7,336 bases of DNA from Betaproteobacteria bacterium (GCA_011391295.1 JAABQT010000070.1:1-7336); one strand, 5' to 3'; positions 1 to 6,356 are shown, counted from the first letter of the stretch. The notes: generated from the sequence alone by a model not told the origin. A program made the numbers and translations.

Positions 1-418
1 GCTTCATGCCGCCGGAGAGCGAGCGCATGTTGGCGTCGGCCTTGGCCGTCAGGTCGAGATGATGCATCACCTCGTCGATCCAGGCGTCATTGCCACGCAG
101 ACCGAAATAGCCCGACTGGATGCGCAGGGTTTCGCGCACGGTGAAGAACGGATCGAATACCAGCTCCTGCGGCACCACGCCCAGCAGGCGCCGCGCGCGC
201 CGATAGTCGGCGACCACGTCGGCGCCCATCACCGAAACGCTGCCGGCGCTCGCGCGCCCCAGCCCGGCAATGATGCTGATCAGCGTGGTCTTGCCGGCGC
301 CGTTGGGCCCGAGCAATCCGAAGAACTCGCCCTGACGCACCTCGAGCGACACCCCGGCGAGCGCCTGCAGCGCGCCGTAGCGCTTTTGCACGCCGCGCAC
401 TTCGATGGCGGGGATCAG
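1..418 (-). CDS. ABC-2 type transporter ATP-binding protein (YadG/CcmA-like), 3' end cut off by window edge
   Basis: N-terminal 139 residues of an ABC ATPase that would power an exporter from the cytoplasmic face of the inner membrane; substrate unknown. Visible in order: first strand AIEVRGVQKRYG, Walker A GPNGAGKTT (about residues 37-45), Q-loop VVPQE (Q84) and the signature LSGGM (about 134-138) just before the window edge. Walker B and H-loop are outside. The frame has no ATG, GTG or TTG close to the expected N-terminus. The best-placed start is a CTG at 418-416 whose last two bases are the first two of the mlaB stop (CTGA), matching the ATGA overlaps upstream. Alternatives are GTG at 541, which adds 41 unlikely residues inside mlaB, and GTG at 400, which trims the first strand. 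In betaproteobacteria an ABC ATPase plus permease pair (YadG/YadH-like) often follows mlaB, so a permease gene is expected further left. Family assignment is firm; the start is uncertain. Confidence 0.88.
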   Translation of the reverse strand, partial: MIPAIEVRGVQKRYGALQALAGVSLEVRQGEFFGLLGPNGAGKTTLISIIAGLGRASAGSVSVMGADVVADYRRARRLLGVVPQELVFDPFFTVRETLRIQSGYFGLRGNDAWIDEVMHHLDLTAKADANMRSLSGGMK

Positions 419-705
419 GTGGACGGGGCGTCCGGCGCCAACAGCTGCGCCACGCCGTAGAGCTGCGCCAGGGTGCGCAGATCCTGCGGCAGGCGCGAGA
501 ACGACAGCGCGCGCCCCTGCGCCTTGGCATCGCGCATCCACGCGATGAGCACGGCGAGCAGGGACGAGTCCAGCTCCGTCACCTCGCCAAAGTCGACCGT
601 GCGCACGCTCGCGACGAGCGCCCTCGACTCCTCGATCAGTTGCGCGGCATTGGCAAGGGTGGCCGCACCGGACACGTAGAGCCGGTCACCTTCGACGCGG
701 ATCAT
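415..705 (-). CDS. mlaB: MlaB, STAS-domain subunit of the Mla phospholipid ABC transporter
   Basis: Small cytoplasmic STAS protein (96 residues, close to E. coli MlaB) that binds MlaF and is needed for assembly and activity of the MlaFEDB complex. Sequence signs: the STAS core VDFGEVTELDSSLLAVLIAW (about 37-56) with D46-S47-S48 at the helix start, and a C-terminal LAQLYGV that resembles LAKLYNL of E. coli MlaB. Ser47 sits where E. coli MlaB has Thr52, a residue important for function, so this is a conservative Thr-to-Ser change by my own alignment from memory. The ATG overlaps the mlaC stop (ATGA), which fixes the start, and the TGA overlaps the probable CTG start of the next ABC gene. Position as last mla gene agrees with the assignment; the protein is short, so context carries part of the weight. 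Confidence 0.9.
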   Translation of the reverse strand: MIRVEGDRLYVSGAATLANAAQLIEESRALVASVRTVDFGEVTELDSSLLAVLIAWMRDAKAQGRALSFSRLPQDLRTLAQLYGVAQLLAPDAPST

Positions 706-1340
706 TTGCCGGCGCCCCCCTGCGCGGCGTCGAGCGATTTGTTCTTCGCCTCGAGCGTGCCGATCAGGCCGTCGATGCCCTTGTCGCGCACGATGTTGGC
801 GAACTCGGTGCGGTAATTCACCACCAGACTGATGCCGGCCACGCGCACGTCGTAGACCTTCCAGCCACGCGGGGTCTTCTCCATGTCGTAGTCCACCGGC
901 ACCGGCTGCGCCCCGGATTGCAGCACGCGTACCTGCACCGTGACGTCGGTGTCCTCGGGTTTGGTGCGCAGCGGCCGGAACTCGAACTTTTGCTCGCCGA
1001 ACGCGCTGAGCGAGCTGGCGTAGGTGCGCATCAGCAGCGCGCGGAACTCCTCGGCAAGGCGCGTTTTCTGCGCCGGTGTGGCCTTGCGCCAGTGCGCGCC
1101 CACCGCGAGCGCGGTCATGCCGACGTGGTTGAAGTGCGGCAGGGCCTTGTCCTCGATCAATCGCAGGGTCTTCTTGCGGTCGCCGCTTTGCAGGTCCTTG
1201 TCCTGGACGATGATGCGCTGGATGTCGAGCATCACATCCTTCACCAACTCGTCGGGCGGGGTCAGCTGGGCGTGCGCCGTGCTTGCAGCCAGCGCCAATG
1301 CCACACCAGCGAGCATGCGTTTTATTGCGCCTCTCCTCAT
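702..1340 (-). CDS. mlaC: MlaC, periplasmic phospholipid-binding shuttle protein
   Basis: Soluble periplasmic carrier (MlaC/Ttg2D family) that moves phospholipid between outer-membrane MlaA and the MlaFEDB complex. It is 212 residues, the normal family size. The N-terminus is a Sec signal peptide: charged RRGAIKR, hydrophobic MLAGVALALAAS, and a likely signal peptidase I site at A-H-A|Q after residue 24. The mature part shows family patterns such as LPHFNHVGMTALAVGAHWRKAT, LAEEFRALLMRTYASSL and GWKVYDVRVAGISLVVNYR. The ATG overlaps the mlaA stop (ATGA). A purine-rich AGGAGAGG lies inside codons 2-4, and a second in-frame ATG at 1316 follows it by 13 bases, so initiation at Met9 is possible. 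That form would lose the positive n-region of the signal, so I prefer the first ATG. The stop overlaps the mlaB start. Confidence 0.96.
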   Translation of the reverse strand: MRRGAIKRMLAGVALALAASTAHAQLTPPDELVKDVMLDIQRIIVQDKDLQSGDRKKTLRLIEDKALPHFNHVGMTALAVGAHWRKATPAQKTRLAEEFRALLMRTYASSLSAFGEQKFEFRPLRTKPEDTDVTVQVRVLQSGAQPVPVDYDMEKTPRGWKVYDVRVAGISLVVNYRTEFANIVRDKGIDGLIGTLEAKNKSLDAAQGGAGK

Positions 1341-2035
1341 TGCGCCGCCGGCCGCTCGCGCGGCGGCCTGCCGTCGTAAATCTGGCTCCTGCGCCGTTGC
1401 AGGAAAGATTCGCGCAGGAACACGTAGCGATCAAGTGCCGCTTCTTCCAGCGTGCGGCTGGCCGCGAGCAGGTCTGCGCGCCTGCCCACAAGTCGGGTTG
1501 CCGTCAGCGCGTTGCGCTCATCGACCGGCGTATGCTGCGTCACGGGGTCAACCGCCCATTCCAGTGGCAGCACGGCGGCGTCGCGCAGCGTGGAAGGACC
1601 AAACAGCGGCAGCACCAGGTAGATGCCGTCGCCCGCACCCCAGCGCGCCAGCGTCTGTCCGAAATCCTCGTTGTGCTTTTCCAGCCCCATGTCGCTCGCC
1701 CAGTCGTGGATGCCCAGCAGGCCAAACGTAGTATTGAACGCAAAACGCAGCCAGTCGTTGACCGCGTCCTCGAGCTTTCCCTGCAACAAGTTGTTCGCGC
1801 CGATGAATAAGTCGTCGATATTGTTGAAGAAATTACGCACCATGTCGCGCAGACCCTGCGGCGTCACGTTGCGGTACAGGCGCGCCGCGGGCTGGAAGAC
1901 GATTTCGTCCACCCGGTCATTGAAGGCGAGTACGCCGCGATTCATGCTCTCCAGCGGATCGCGCTCATCGGACCCGGTGGTGGCGCAGCCCGGGGCCGCG
2001 AGCGCCAGCGCCAGCAGCAGCACGCGCAGGGTCAT
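1337..2035 (-). CDS. mlaA: MlaA (VacJ), outer-membrane phospholipid-removing lipoprotein
   Basis: Outer-membrane lipoprotein (232 residues) that extracts mislocalised phospholipid from the outer leaflet and passes it to MlaC. The start is a short signal MTLRVLLLALALAAPGC with a lipobox ending at Cys17, the expected lipidation site after signal peptidase II cleavage. The family hallmark DPLESMNRGVLAFN follows at about 26-39, then FFNNIDDLFIGANNLLQGK and GDGIYLVLPLFGPSTLRDA. An open frame runs upstream to 2521, but that part is only the mlaD shadow. The ATG at 2035 is set by the lipoprotein signal and by its ATGA overlap with the mlaD stop. The last 15-20 residues are Arg/Pro rich and not conserved in the members I recall. 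Unlike E. coli, where mlaA is unlinked, the gene here lies inside the mla operon. Confidence 0.97.
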   Translation of the reverse strand: MTLRVLLLALALAAPGCATTGSDERDPLESMNRGVLAFNDRVDEIVFQPAARLYRNVTPQGLRDMVRNFFNNIDDLFIGANNLLQGKLEDAVNDWLRFAFNTTFGLLGIHDWASDMGLEKHNEDFGQTLARWGAGDGIYLVLPLFGPSTLRDAAVLPLEWAVDPVTQHTPVDERNALTATRLVGRRADLLAASRTLEEAALDRYVFLRESFLQRRRSQIYDGRPPRERPAAQ

Positions 2036-2511
2036 TTCGCGCTCTTCGCGTCGCCGCCCTCGGCGGCCTTGTTGAAAAAGAACTGGCTGATCAGGTTCTC
2101 CAGCACCACCGCTGACTGCGTGATGCGCATGCGCTCCCCGCCCGCCAGCATGCGGGCGTCGGCGCCGGCTTCCAGCCCGATGTACTGCTCGCCGAGCAGT
2201 CCGGAGGTGAGGATCTTGGCGGACGTGTCGCGGGGAAACTTGTAGCTGGAATCGACCGTGAGCACCGCCACCGCCTCGTAGCTTTCGTTGTCGAAGCGGA
2301 TCTGGGCGACCCGCCCCACCACCACGCCCGCGCTCTTCACCGGCGCACGTACCTTGAGGCCGCCGATGTTGGAAAAACGGGCCTCCACCTGGTAGGTCTG
2401 CGCCGTGGAGAAGGACGCGAGGTTGCCGACTTTGAGGGCGAGAAACAGCAGCGCACCCAGGCCGATGGCGACGAAAACCCCGACCCACAAATCGATGGCA
2501 GAACGATTCAT
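2032..2511 (-). CDS. mlaD: MlaD, MCE-domain subunit of the Mla phospholipid transporter
   Basis: Inner-membrane anchored MCE protein, 159 residues, which by family knowledge forms a hexameric ring on the periplasmic side of MlaE and channels phospholipid. Visible: a single N-terminal membrane anchor LWVGVFVAIGLGALLFLAL (about 8-26), one MCE domain starting near residue 40 (VEARFSNIGGLKVRAPVKSAGVVVGRV shortened here to key parts ARFSNIGGL and PVKSAGVVVG), the typical SGLLGEQYIGLEAG near 103-116, and the C-terminal helix VVLENLISQFFFN that lines the pore in the E. coli protein. The start ATG lies two bases after the mlaE stop; the stop overlaps the mlaA start. Confidence 0.97.
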   Translation of the reverse strand: MNRSAIDLWVGVFVAIGLGALLFLALKVGNLASFSTAQTYQVEARFSNIGGLKVRAPVKSAGVVVGRVAQIRFDNESYEAVAVLTVDSSYKFPRDTSAKILTSGLLGEQYIGLEAGADARMLAGGERMRITQSAVVLENLISQFFFNKAAEGGDAKSAK

Positions 2512-2513
2512 CT

Positions 2514-3311
2514 TCAGGCACCTCCGGTAAACATGAGCGCAGTCAGCACGAAATCGAGCGCCAGGATGGCGAGCGAAGACGTTACTACGGTACGCGTGGT
2601 CGCCCCCGAAACGCCCTCCGCGGTGGGCGGCGCGTCGTAGCCCTCGAATACTGCGATGAGCGTGACCGCCACGCCGAACACCACGCTCTTGATGACCCCG
2701 TTGAGGATGTCGTTGCGCACGTCCACCGCCGCCTGCATCTGCGACCAGAACGCGCCTTCGTCCACGCCGATCAGCACCACGCCCACCAGGTAGCCGCCGA
2801 AGATGCCCATGGCGGAGAACAGCGCCGCCAGCACCGGCATGGAGATCACGCCGCCCCAGAAGCGCGGCGCGACCACGCGCGCCACGGGATCCACCGCCAT
2901 CATCTCCATCGCCGAGAGCTGCTCGGTGGCCTTCATCAGTCCGATCTCGGCGGTGATCGCGCTGCCGGCACGGCTGGCGAACAGCAGCCCGGCAACCACC
3001 GGCCCGAGCTCGCGCACCAGCGACAGCGCCACCAGCACGCCCAACGCCTCGGAGGAACCATAGCGCTGCAGCGTTTCGTAGCCCTGCAACGCAAGCACCA
3101 TGCCGACGAACAGGCCGCTGACCAGAATGATGATCAGCGACAGCACGCCGGCAAAATAGATTTCGCGCATCGTCAGGCGAAAGCGCCGGAACGCGGTGCC
3201 CGAATGCACGATGAGATAGACGAAGAAGCGCGCGCCATATCCGAGGCGCCAGACGCCCACGGTCACGGCAGCACCGAGTCGGATGAGCGCCGCGCGCAGT
3301 GCGACGAGCAT
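2514..3311 (-). CDS. mlaE: MlaE, permease subunit of the Mla phospholipid ABC transporter
   Basis: Integral inner-membrane permease (MlaE/YrbE family, 265 residues, usual length) that pairs with MlaF and carries the MlaD ring. An amphipathic N-terminal segment is followed by hydrophobic stretches near 53-76, 87-112, 153-182, 205-224 and 244-262. The conserved cytoplasmic loop [13 protein letters not shown] (130-142), preceded by [11 protein letters not shown], is the family signature and the likely coupling helix that contacts MlaF. The ATG lies three bases after the mlaF stop, and the TGA lies two bases before the mlaD start, so co-translation with both neighbours is expected. Confidence 0.98.
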   Translation of the reverse strand: MLVALRAALIRLGAAVTVGVWRLGYGARFFVYLIVHSGTAFRRFRLTMREIYFAGVLSLIIILVSGLFVGMVLALQGYETLQRYGSSEALGVLVALSLVRELGPVVAGLLFASRAGSAITAEIGLMKATEQLSAMEMMAVDPVARVVAPRFWGGVISMPVLAALFSAMGIFGGYLVGVVLIGVDEGAFWSQMQAAVDVRNDILNGVIKSVVFGVAVTLIAVFEGYDAPPTAEGVSGATTRTVVTSSLAILALDFVLTALMFTGGA

Positions 3312-3314
3312 GGC

Positions 3315-4166
3315 CTAGGCGCCCGCCGCGAAGCCCAGATCGGCCTCGTAGCCTGCGGCGGGATAGTGGAAGGGCACCGGGCCGTCGATGGCCCCGCTCA
3401 CGAACTGCTCGACGAATGCCACGCCGGACCGGCGCACCTGGTCCGCGGTGCCCTCGGCGATCACCCGGCCCTCGGCCATGAAATAGACGTAGTCCACCAG
3501 GGGCAGCGTTTCGGCCACATCGTGCGTGACGATGATGGAGGTCGCACCCAGGGAATCGTTGAGCTGGCGCACCAGACGTGCGATCACACCGAGGGCGATC
3601 GGATCCAGGCCCGTGAACGGCTCGTCGTACAGGATCAGTTGCGGGTCGAGTGCGATGGCGCGCGCCAGAGCCACGCGCCGCGCCATGCCGCCCGACAGCT
3701 CCCCCGGCATGCGCTGCGCGGCGCCCCGCAGCCCGACCGCTTCGAGCTTGAGCAGCACCAGGTCGCGTATGGCGTCCTCGGGCAAATTGGTGTGCTCGCG
3801 CATCTGGAACGCCACGTTGTCGAATACCGACATGTCAGTGAACAGCGCGCCAAACTGGAACAGCATGCCCATGCGACGACGCAACGCGTACAGTCCGTCG
3901 CGATCGAGTGTGCCGGTATCGCGTCCCAGCACGCGCGCGCGGCCCCGGGTGGGCATCAGCGCCGCCGCGATGATGCGCAGCAGCGTGGTCTTGCCGCATC
4001 CCGATTGCCCCATCACCGCCACCACCTTGCCGCGCGGAATCTTGAGGCCGATGCCGTGCAACACTGGCCGCCTGTCGTAGGCGAAGGACAGGTCCTCGAT
4101 GACGGCGATGTGGGGGTCTGCCACGGGTTTCGGCGCTGGCGGCAAAGTGCCGATTTTACTCGACAC
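3315..4166 (-). CDS. mlaF: MlaF, ATP-binding subunit of the Mla phospholipid ABC transporter
   Basis: Cytoplasmic ATPase that drives MlaE. Motifs (numbered from the GTG at 4166): Walker A GQSGCGKTT (53-61), Q-loop Q104 in MLFQFGALFTDM, signature LSGGM (157-161), Walker B ILYDEP (D181-E182), D-loop TGLDP, H-loop H215 in VTHD. The segments FDNVAF and KLEAVGLRGAA and the C-terminal DGPVPFHYPAAGYEADL are MlaF-specific and separate it from generic ABC ATPases; in E. coli the tail helps hold the dimer and MlaB. The longest form has 283 residues with a GTG start and a weak G-rich run upstream. A second in-frame GTG at 4124 gives a shorter protein starting ADPHIAVIEDLSF, closer to the E. coli length, and lies downstream of a TAAAAT -10-like element (4153-4158). 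Function is sure; the start is not. First gene of the operon; divergent from the ABC gene on the plus strand. Confidence 0.97.
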   Translation of the reverse strand: MSSKIGTLPPAPKPVADPHIAVIEDLSFAYDRRPVLHGIGLKIPRGKVVAVMGQSGCGKTTLLRIIAAALMPTRGRARVLGRDTGTLDRDGLYALRRRMGMLFQFGALFTDMSVFDNVAFQMREHTNLPEDAIRDLVLLKLEAVGLRGAAQRMPGELSGGMARRVALARAIALDPQLILYDEPFTGLDPIALGVIARLVRQLNDSLGATSIIVTHDVAETLPLVDYVYFMAEGRVIAEGTADQVRRSGVAFVEQFVSGAIDGPVPFHYPAAGYEADLGFAAGA

Positions 4167-4194
4167 GCAGGGCTGCCCCCGTTTCCCCTATAGT
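4153..4194. promoter_or_regulatory. Compact divergent promoter region between mlaF and the plus-strand ABC gene
   Basis: This is the only non-coding space between the two divergent operons: 26 bases if both longest starts are used. On the minus strand TAAAAT (4158 down to 4153, one mismatch to TATAAT) would fit transcription of mlaF only if translation starts at the GTG at 4124. The self-complementary CTATAG (4188-4193) gives TATAGT on the plus strand (4189-4194) and TATAGG on the minus strand (4192-4187), a possible symmetric -10 pair. No good -35 sits at 16-18 bases for any of these; TCGACA at 4160-4165 on the plus strand is 23 bases from TATAGT, which is too far. Weak inference only. Confidence 0.3.
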
Positions 4195-4936
4195 GCGGGT
4201 CGTGGACAGAGCGGTATCCGGTGCCGCGGTGTGCGTGGCAGGCTTGGTCAAACGCTTCGGCAAACGCGAGGCGCTGGGCGGCGTCGACCTCGAAGTGGCG
4301 CCGGGCGAGGCCTTCGGCCTGGTGGGCGCCAACGGCGCGGGCAAGACCACATTGCTCAAATGCATGCTCGATTTCTGTGCCTTCGAGTCCGGCCGCATCG
4401 AAATTTTCGGTGCGTCCAGCGCCTTGGCGCGCTCGCGTGAGCGCCTCGCCTATGTGCCCGAGCGCTTCCTGCCGCCGCATTACCTGCGCGGCCGCGAGTT
4501 TCTTGAGCTCACGCTGGGACTGGGCGGGGTCAGCTATCGCGAAGCGGCCGCGCGCACGCTGCTCGAGGAACTGGCGCTCGAACCCGAGGCGCTGGACCGG
4601 CCGGTGCGCGAGCTGTCCAAGGGCATGACGCAGAAACTCGGCCTCGCCGGCGGTTTTCTTCTCGAGCGCGAGCTCACCGTACTCGACGAACCGATGAGCG
4701 GCCTCGACCCGGCCAGCCGGGTGGCCGTAAAGGGCGTCATGTCGCGCCTGCACGGCGAGGGACGCACCCTGCTGTTCACCTCGCACGTGCTCGCCGACGT
4801 CGACGAACTGTGCTCGGCGATCGCGGTGCTCGAGCGCGGCCGGCTGCGGTTTCGCGGCACGCCGGCGCAGTTGTGTGCGCGCCATGCCGAGCCGAACCTG
4901 GAGCGCGCGTTCCTGCGCTGCATCGATGAGCAGTAG
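4193..4936 (+). CDS. ABC transporter ATP-binding protein (CcmA/GldA-like), no permease adjacent
   Basis: Complete ABC ATPase of 247 residues from the first GTG. Motifs: Walker A GANGAGKTT (45-53), signature in the form LSKGM (141-145), Walker B LTVLDEP (D165-E166), D-loop SGLDP, H-loop H198 in FTSHV. The Q-loop position reads YVPERF, so Glu90 stands where Gln is usual, a change I recall as frequent in ABC-2 ATPases of the GldA/CcmA kind. No permease gene is visible on either side: the next gene is a sigma-54 regulator. The substrate cannot be read from the sequence; a partner may lie beyond the right edge or elsewhere. Start choice is open: GTG at 4193, 4202 or 4229, none with a clear ribosome binding site. 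A start at 4202 avoids overlap with the TATAGT element. The last 11 bases overlap the regulator gene, which argues for one transcript. Confidence 0.93.
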   Translation: MRVVDRAVSGAAVCVAGLVKRFGKREALGGVDLEVAPGEAFGLVGANGAGKTTLLKCMLDFCAFESGRIEIFGASSALARSRERLAYVPERFLPPHYLRGREFLELTLGLGGVSYREAAARTLLEELALEPEALDRPVRELSKGMTQKLGLAGGFLLERELTVLDEPMSGLDPASRVAVKGVMSRLHGEGRTLLFTSHVLADVDELCSAIAVLERGRLRFRGTPAQLCARHAEPNLERAFLRCIDEQ

Positions 4937-6353
4937 CCTGCAGGAAGTGCGCGACGGCAAGCCCGTCCTGCTGATTGTCGACGACGACGCACTGATCGCC
5001 GATACTCTGGCCTACGCACTGGGTGCCGACTTCGAGGTGTATGCCTGCGAATCGCGCGCACATGCCATCGCGCTGCTGCGCCAGTTGCCGCAGCCGCCGC
5101 AGCTCGCGCTGGTCGATCTCGGCCTGCCGCCCCGGCCGCACGCGCCCGACGAGGGCTTCCAGTTGATTGCCGACCTGCTTGCCCATTCGCCGGTGATGCG
5201 CATCTTTGTGCTGTCAGGCCAGAGCGACGCCGCCAACGCGCGCCACGCCCGGGCCCTGGGCGCCGCGGAGTTCATCGCCAAGCCCTGCGACCCGACGGCG
5301 CTCAAGACCGCGTTGCTGCGCTCGCTGGCGTTCCGCGCTGTGGAACCCACTGGCGCGGCGGGCGAGGACGGAAAGTTGATCGGCGCCAGCGCGGCGCTGG
5401 CGCGACTGCTGTCCCAGATCGCGCAGTCGGCGGATGCGCCGTTTCCGGTGCTGATCGAAGGCGAGTCCGGCAGTGGCAAGGAGCGGGTGGCGCAAAGCCT
5501 GCACCGCCAGTCGCAGCGCGCCGCGCGGCCCTATTTCGCGCTGAACTGCGCGGCGATCGCGCCAACACTGGTCGAGCCGACGCTGTTCGGCTATGTCAAG
5601 GGCGCATTCACGGGCGCCACCGCAAACAAGGCGGGCTATTTCGAGGACGCGCAAGACGGCACCCTGTTCCTGGACGAGATCGGCGAATTGCCGCTGGAGA
5701 TGCAGGCGAAACTGCTGCGTGTGCTGGAAAACGGAGAATACCAGCGCGTCGGCGAAACGCAGCTGCGCGTGGCGCGCGCGCGCGTGATCGCCGCCACCAA
5801 CCGGAACCTGCGCCAAGAGGTGCGCCAGGGGCGGTTTCGCTCCGATCTGTACCACCGGTTGTCCGTACTGACGCTTGCGGTGCCGCCGCTGCGCGACATG
5901 GGGCGCGACCGGCTGCTGCTGCTGGAGCATTTCCGCGCGCAGTACGCCGCGCAGGCGGGCGTCGCGCCGTTCAGCTTCGACGCGGCGGCCGAGCAGGCCT
6001 GGCTCGAGTACCCGTTCCCGGGCAACGTGCGCGAACTGCGCAATATCGTCATCCGGCTCATCACCCGATACGCAGGCCAGGTGCTGTCGATTGCGCAGCT
6101 TGAGCCCGAGTTCGACCTTGGATCGCAGGTGGGAAGCGCGCCGCCGGAACGTGACCTGATGGCCGAAGCGCAGCGCGAACTGGAACGCGGCGGCTTCAGT
6201 CTCGATGACACGCTGCAGGCCTGGGAGCGCGCCTACATCGACGCCGCGCTGCGCCTCACGCGCGGCAACATGAGCCAGGCGGCAAAGGTGCTCGGCGTGA
6301 ACCGCACTACGCTGTACAGCAGGATGAACACCACGGAAGACAAGGAACCCTAG
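4926..6353 (+). CDS. Sigma-54 dependent response regulator (NtrC family, PrsR-like receiver)
   Basis: A 475-residue transcription activator. Receiver domain (about 13-135): acidic pocket DDD 19-21, phospho-acceptor Asp64 in LALVDLGLP, Ser97 and Lys119 in IAKP, all present, so phosphorylation control looks intact. AAA+ domain (about 150-385): Walker A GESGSGKE (179-186), GAFTGA loop (226-231) for sigma-54 contact, Walker B GTLFLDEIGEL (D250-E251), and the FRSDLYHRL and FPGNVRELRN motifs. The C-terminus is a Fis-type HTH (RGNMSQAAKVLGVNRTTLYSRM). The receiver stretch DLGLPPRPHAPDEG, with extra residues after the phospho-site, recalls PrsR regulators of PEP-CTERM/exosortase loci (TIGR02915), though this is from memory. 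The ATG at 4926 is chosen because the receiver begins soon after; a longer ATG form at 4875 would add 17 residues inside the ABC gene. No histidine kinase is in the window. It overlaps the ABC gene by 11 bases and ends 3 bases before the ATPase gene. Confidence 0.95.
   Translation: MSSSLQEVRDGKPVLLIVDDDALIADTLAYALGADFEVYACESRAHAIALLRQLPQPPQLALVDLGLPPRPHAPDEGFQLIADLLAHSPVMRIFVLSGQSDAANARHARALGAAEFIAKPCDPTALKTALLRSLAFRAVEPTGAAGEDGKLIGASAALARLLSQIAQSADAPFPVLIEGESGSGKERVAQSLHRQSQRAARPYFALNCAAIAPTLVEPTLFGYVKGAFTGATANKAGYFEDAQDGTLFLDEIGELPLEMQAKLLRVLENGEYQRVGETQLRVARARVIAATNRNLRQEVRQGRFRSDLYHRLSVLTLAVPPLRDMGRDRLLLLEHFRAQYAAQAGVAPFSFDAAAEQAWLEYPFPGNVRELRNIVIRLITRYAGQVLSIAQLEPEFDLGSQVGSAPPERDLMAEAQRELERGGFSLDDTLQAWERAYIDAALRLTRGNMSQAAKVLGVNRTTLYSRMNTTEDKEP
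6342..6347 (+). promoter_or_regulatory. Ribosome binding site supporting the GTG start at 6357
   Basis: AAGGAA lies 9-10 bases before the GTG at 6357, inside the last codons of the regulator gene. It is the only good Shine-Dalgarno match near this start and supports GTG over any later codon. Confidence 0.6.
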
Positions 6354-6356
6354 CCG

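Noticed and set aside
87..530. A 147-codon minus-strand frame starting with ATG across mlaB and the ABC ATPase gene
   Set aside because: It is one base out of frame with the ABC ATPase; the correct frame carries Walker A, Q-loop and signature motifs while this one is Arg-rich nonsense.
2036..2521. N-terminal extension of the mlaA frame up to 2521
   Set aside because: This part is mlaD read in another frame. The lipoprotein signal and the ATGA overlap place the real start at 2035.
4141..4158. GGCA-AAG-TGCC hairpin followed by GATTTTA, like a small terminator
   Set aside because: The stem is only 4 bp with a short T run and it lies within the 5' end of mlaF on the opposite strand, so it is not convincing.
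3204..4193. A 329-codon plus-strand open frame opposite mlaE and mlaF
   Set aside because: Antisense shadow of conserved genes; His/Arg/Gln rich with no recognisable motif.
4875..4925. Upstream ATG giving the sigma-54 regulator 17 more residues
   Set aside because: The extra residues are the ABC gene read in another frame and precede a complete receiver domain; the ATG at 4926 is enough. Not fully excluded, as neither start has a good ribosome binding site.
4013..4960. A 315-codon minus-strand open frame opposite the plus-strand ABC gene and reaching into mlaF
   Set aside because: It covers a verified ABC ATPase on the other strand and shows no family motif.
5772..5784. Alternating GC run of 13 bases
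   Set aside because: It encodes Ala-Arg-Ala-Arg in the conserved VIAATN region of the regulator; ordinary codon bias explains it.
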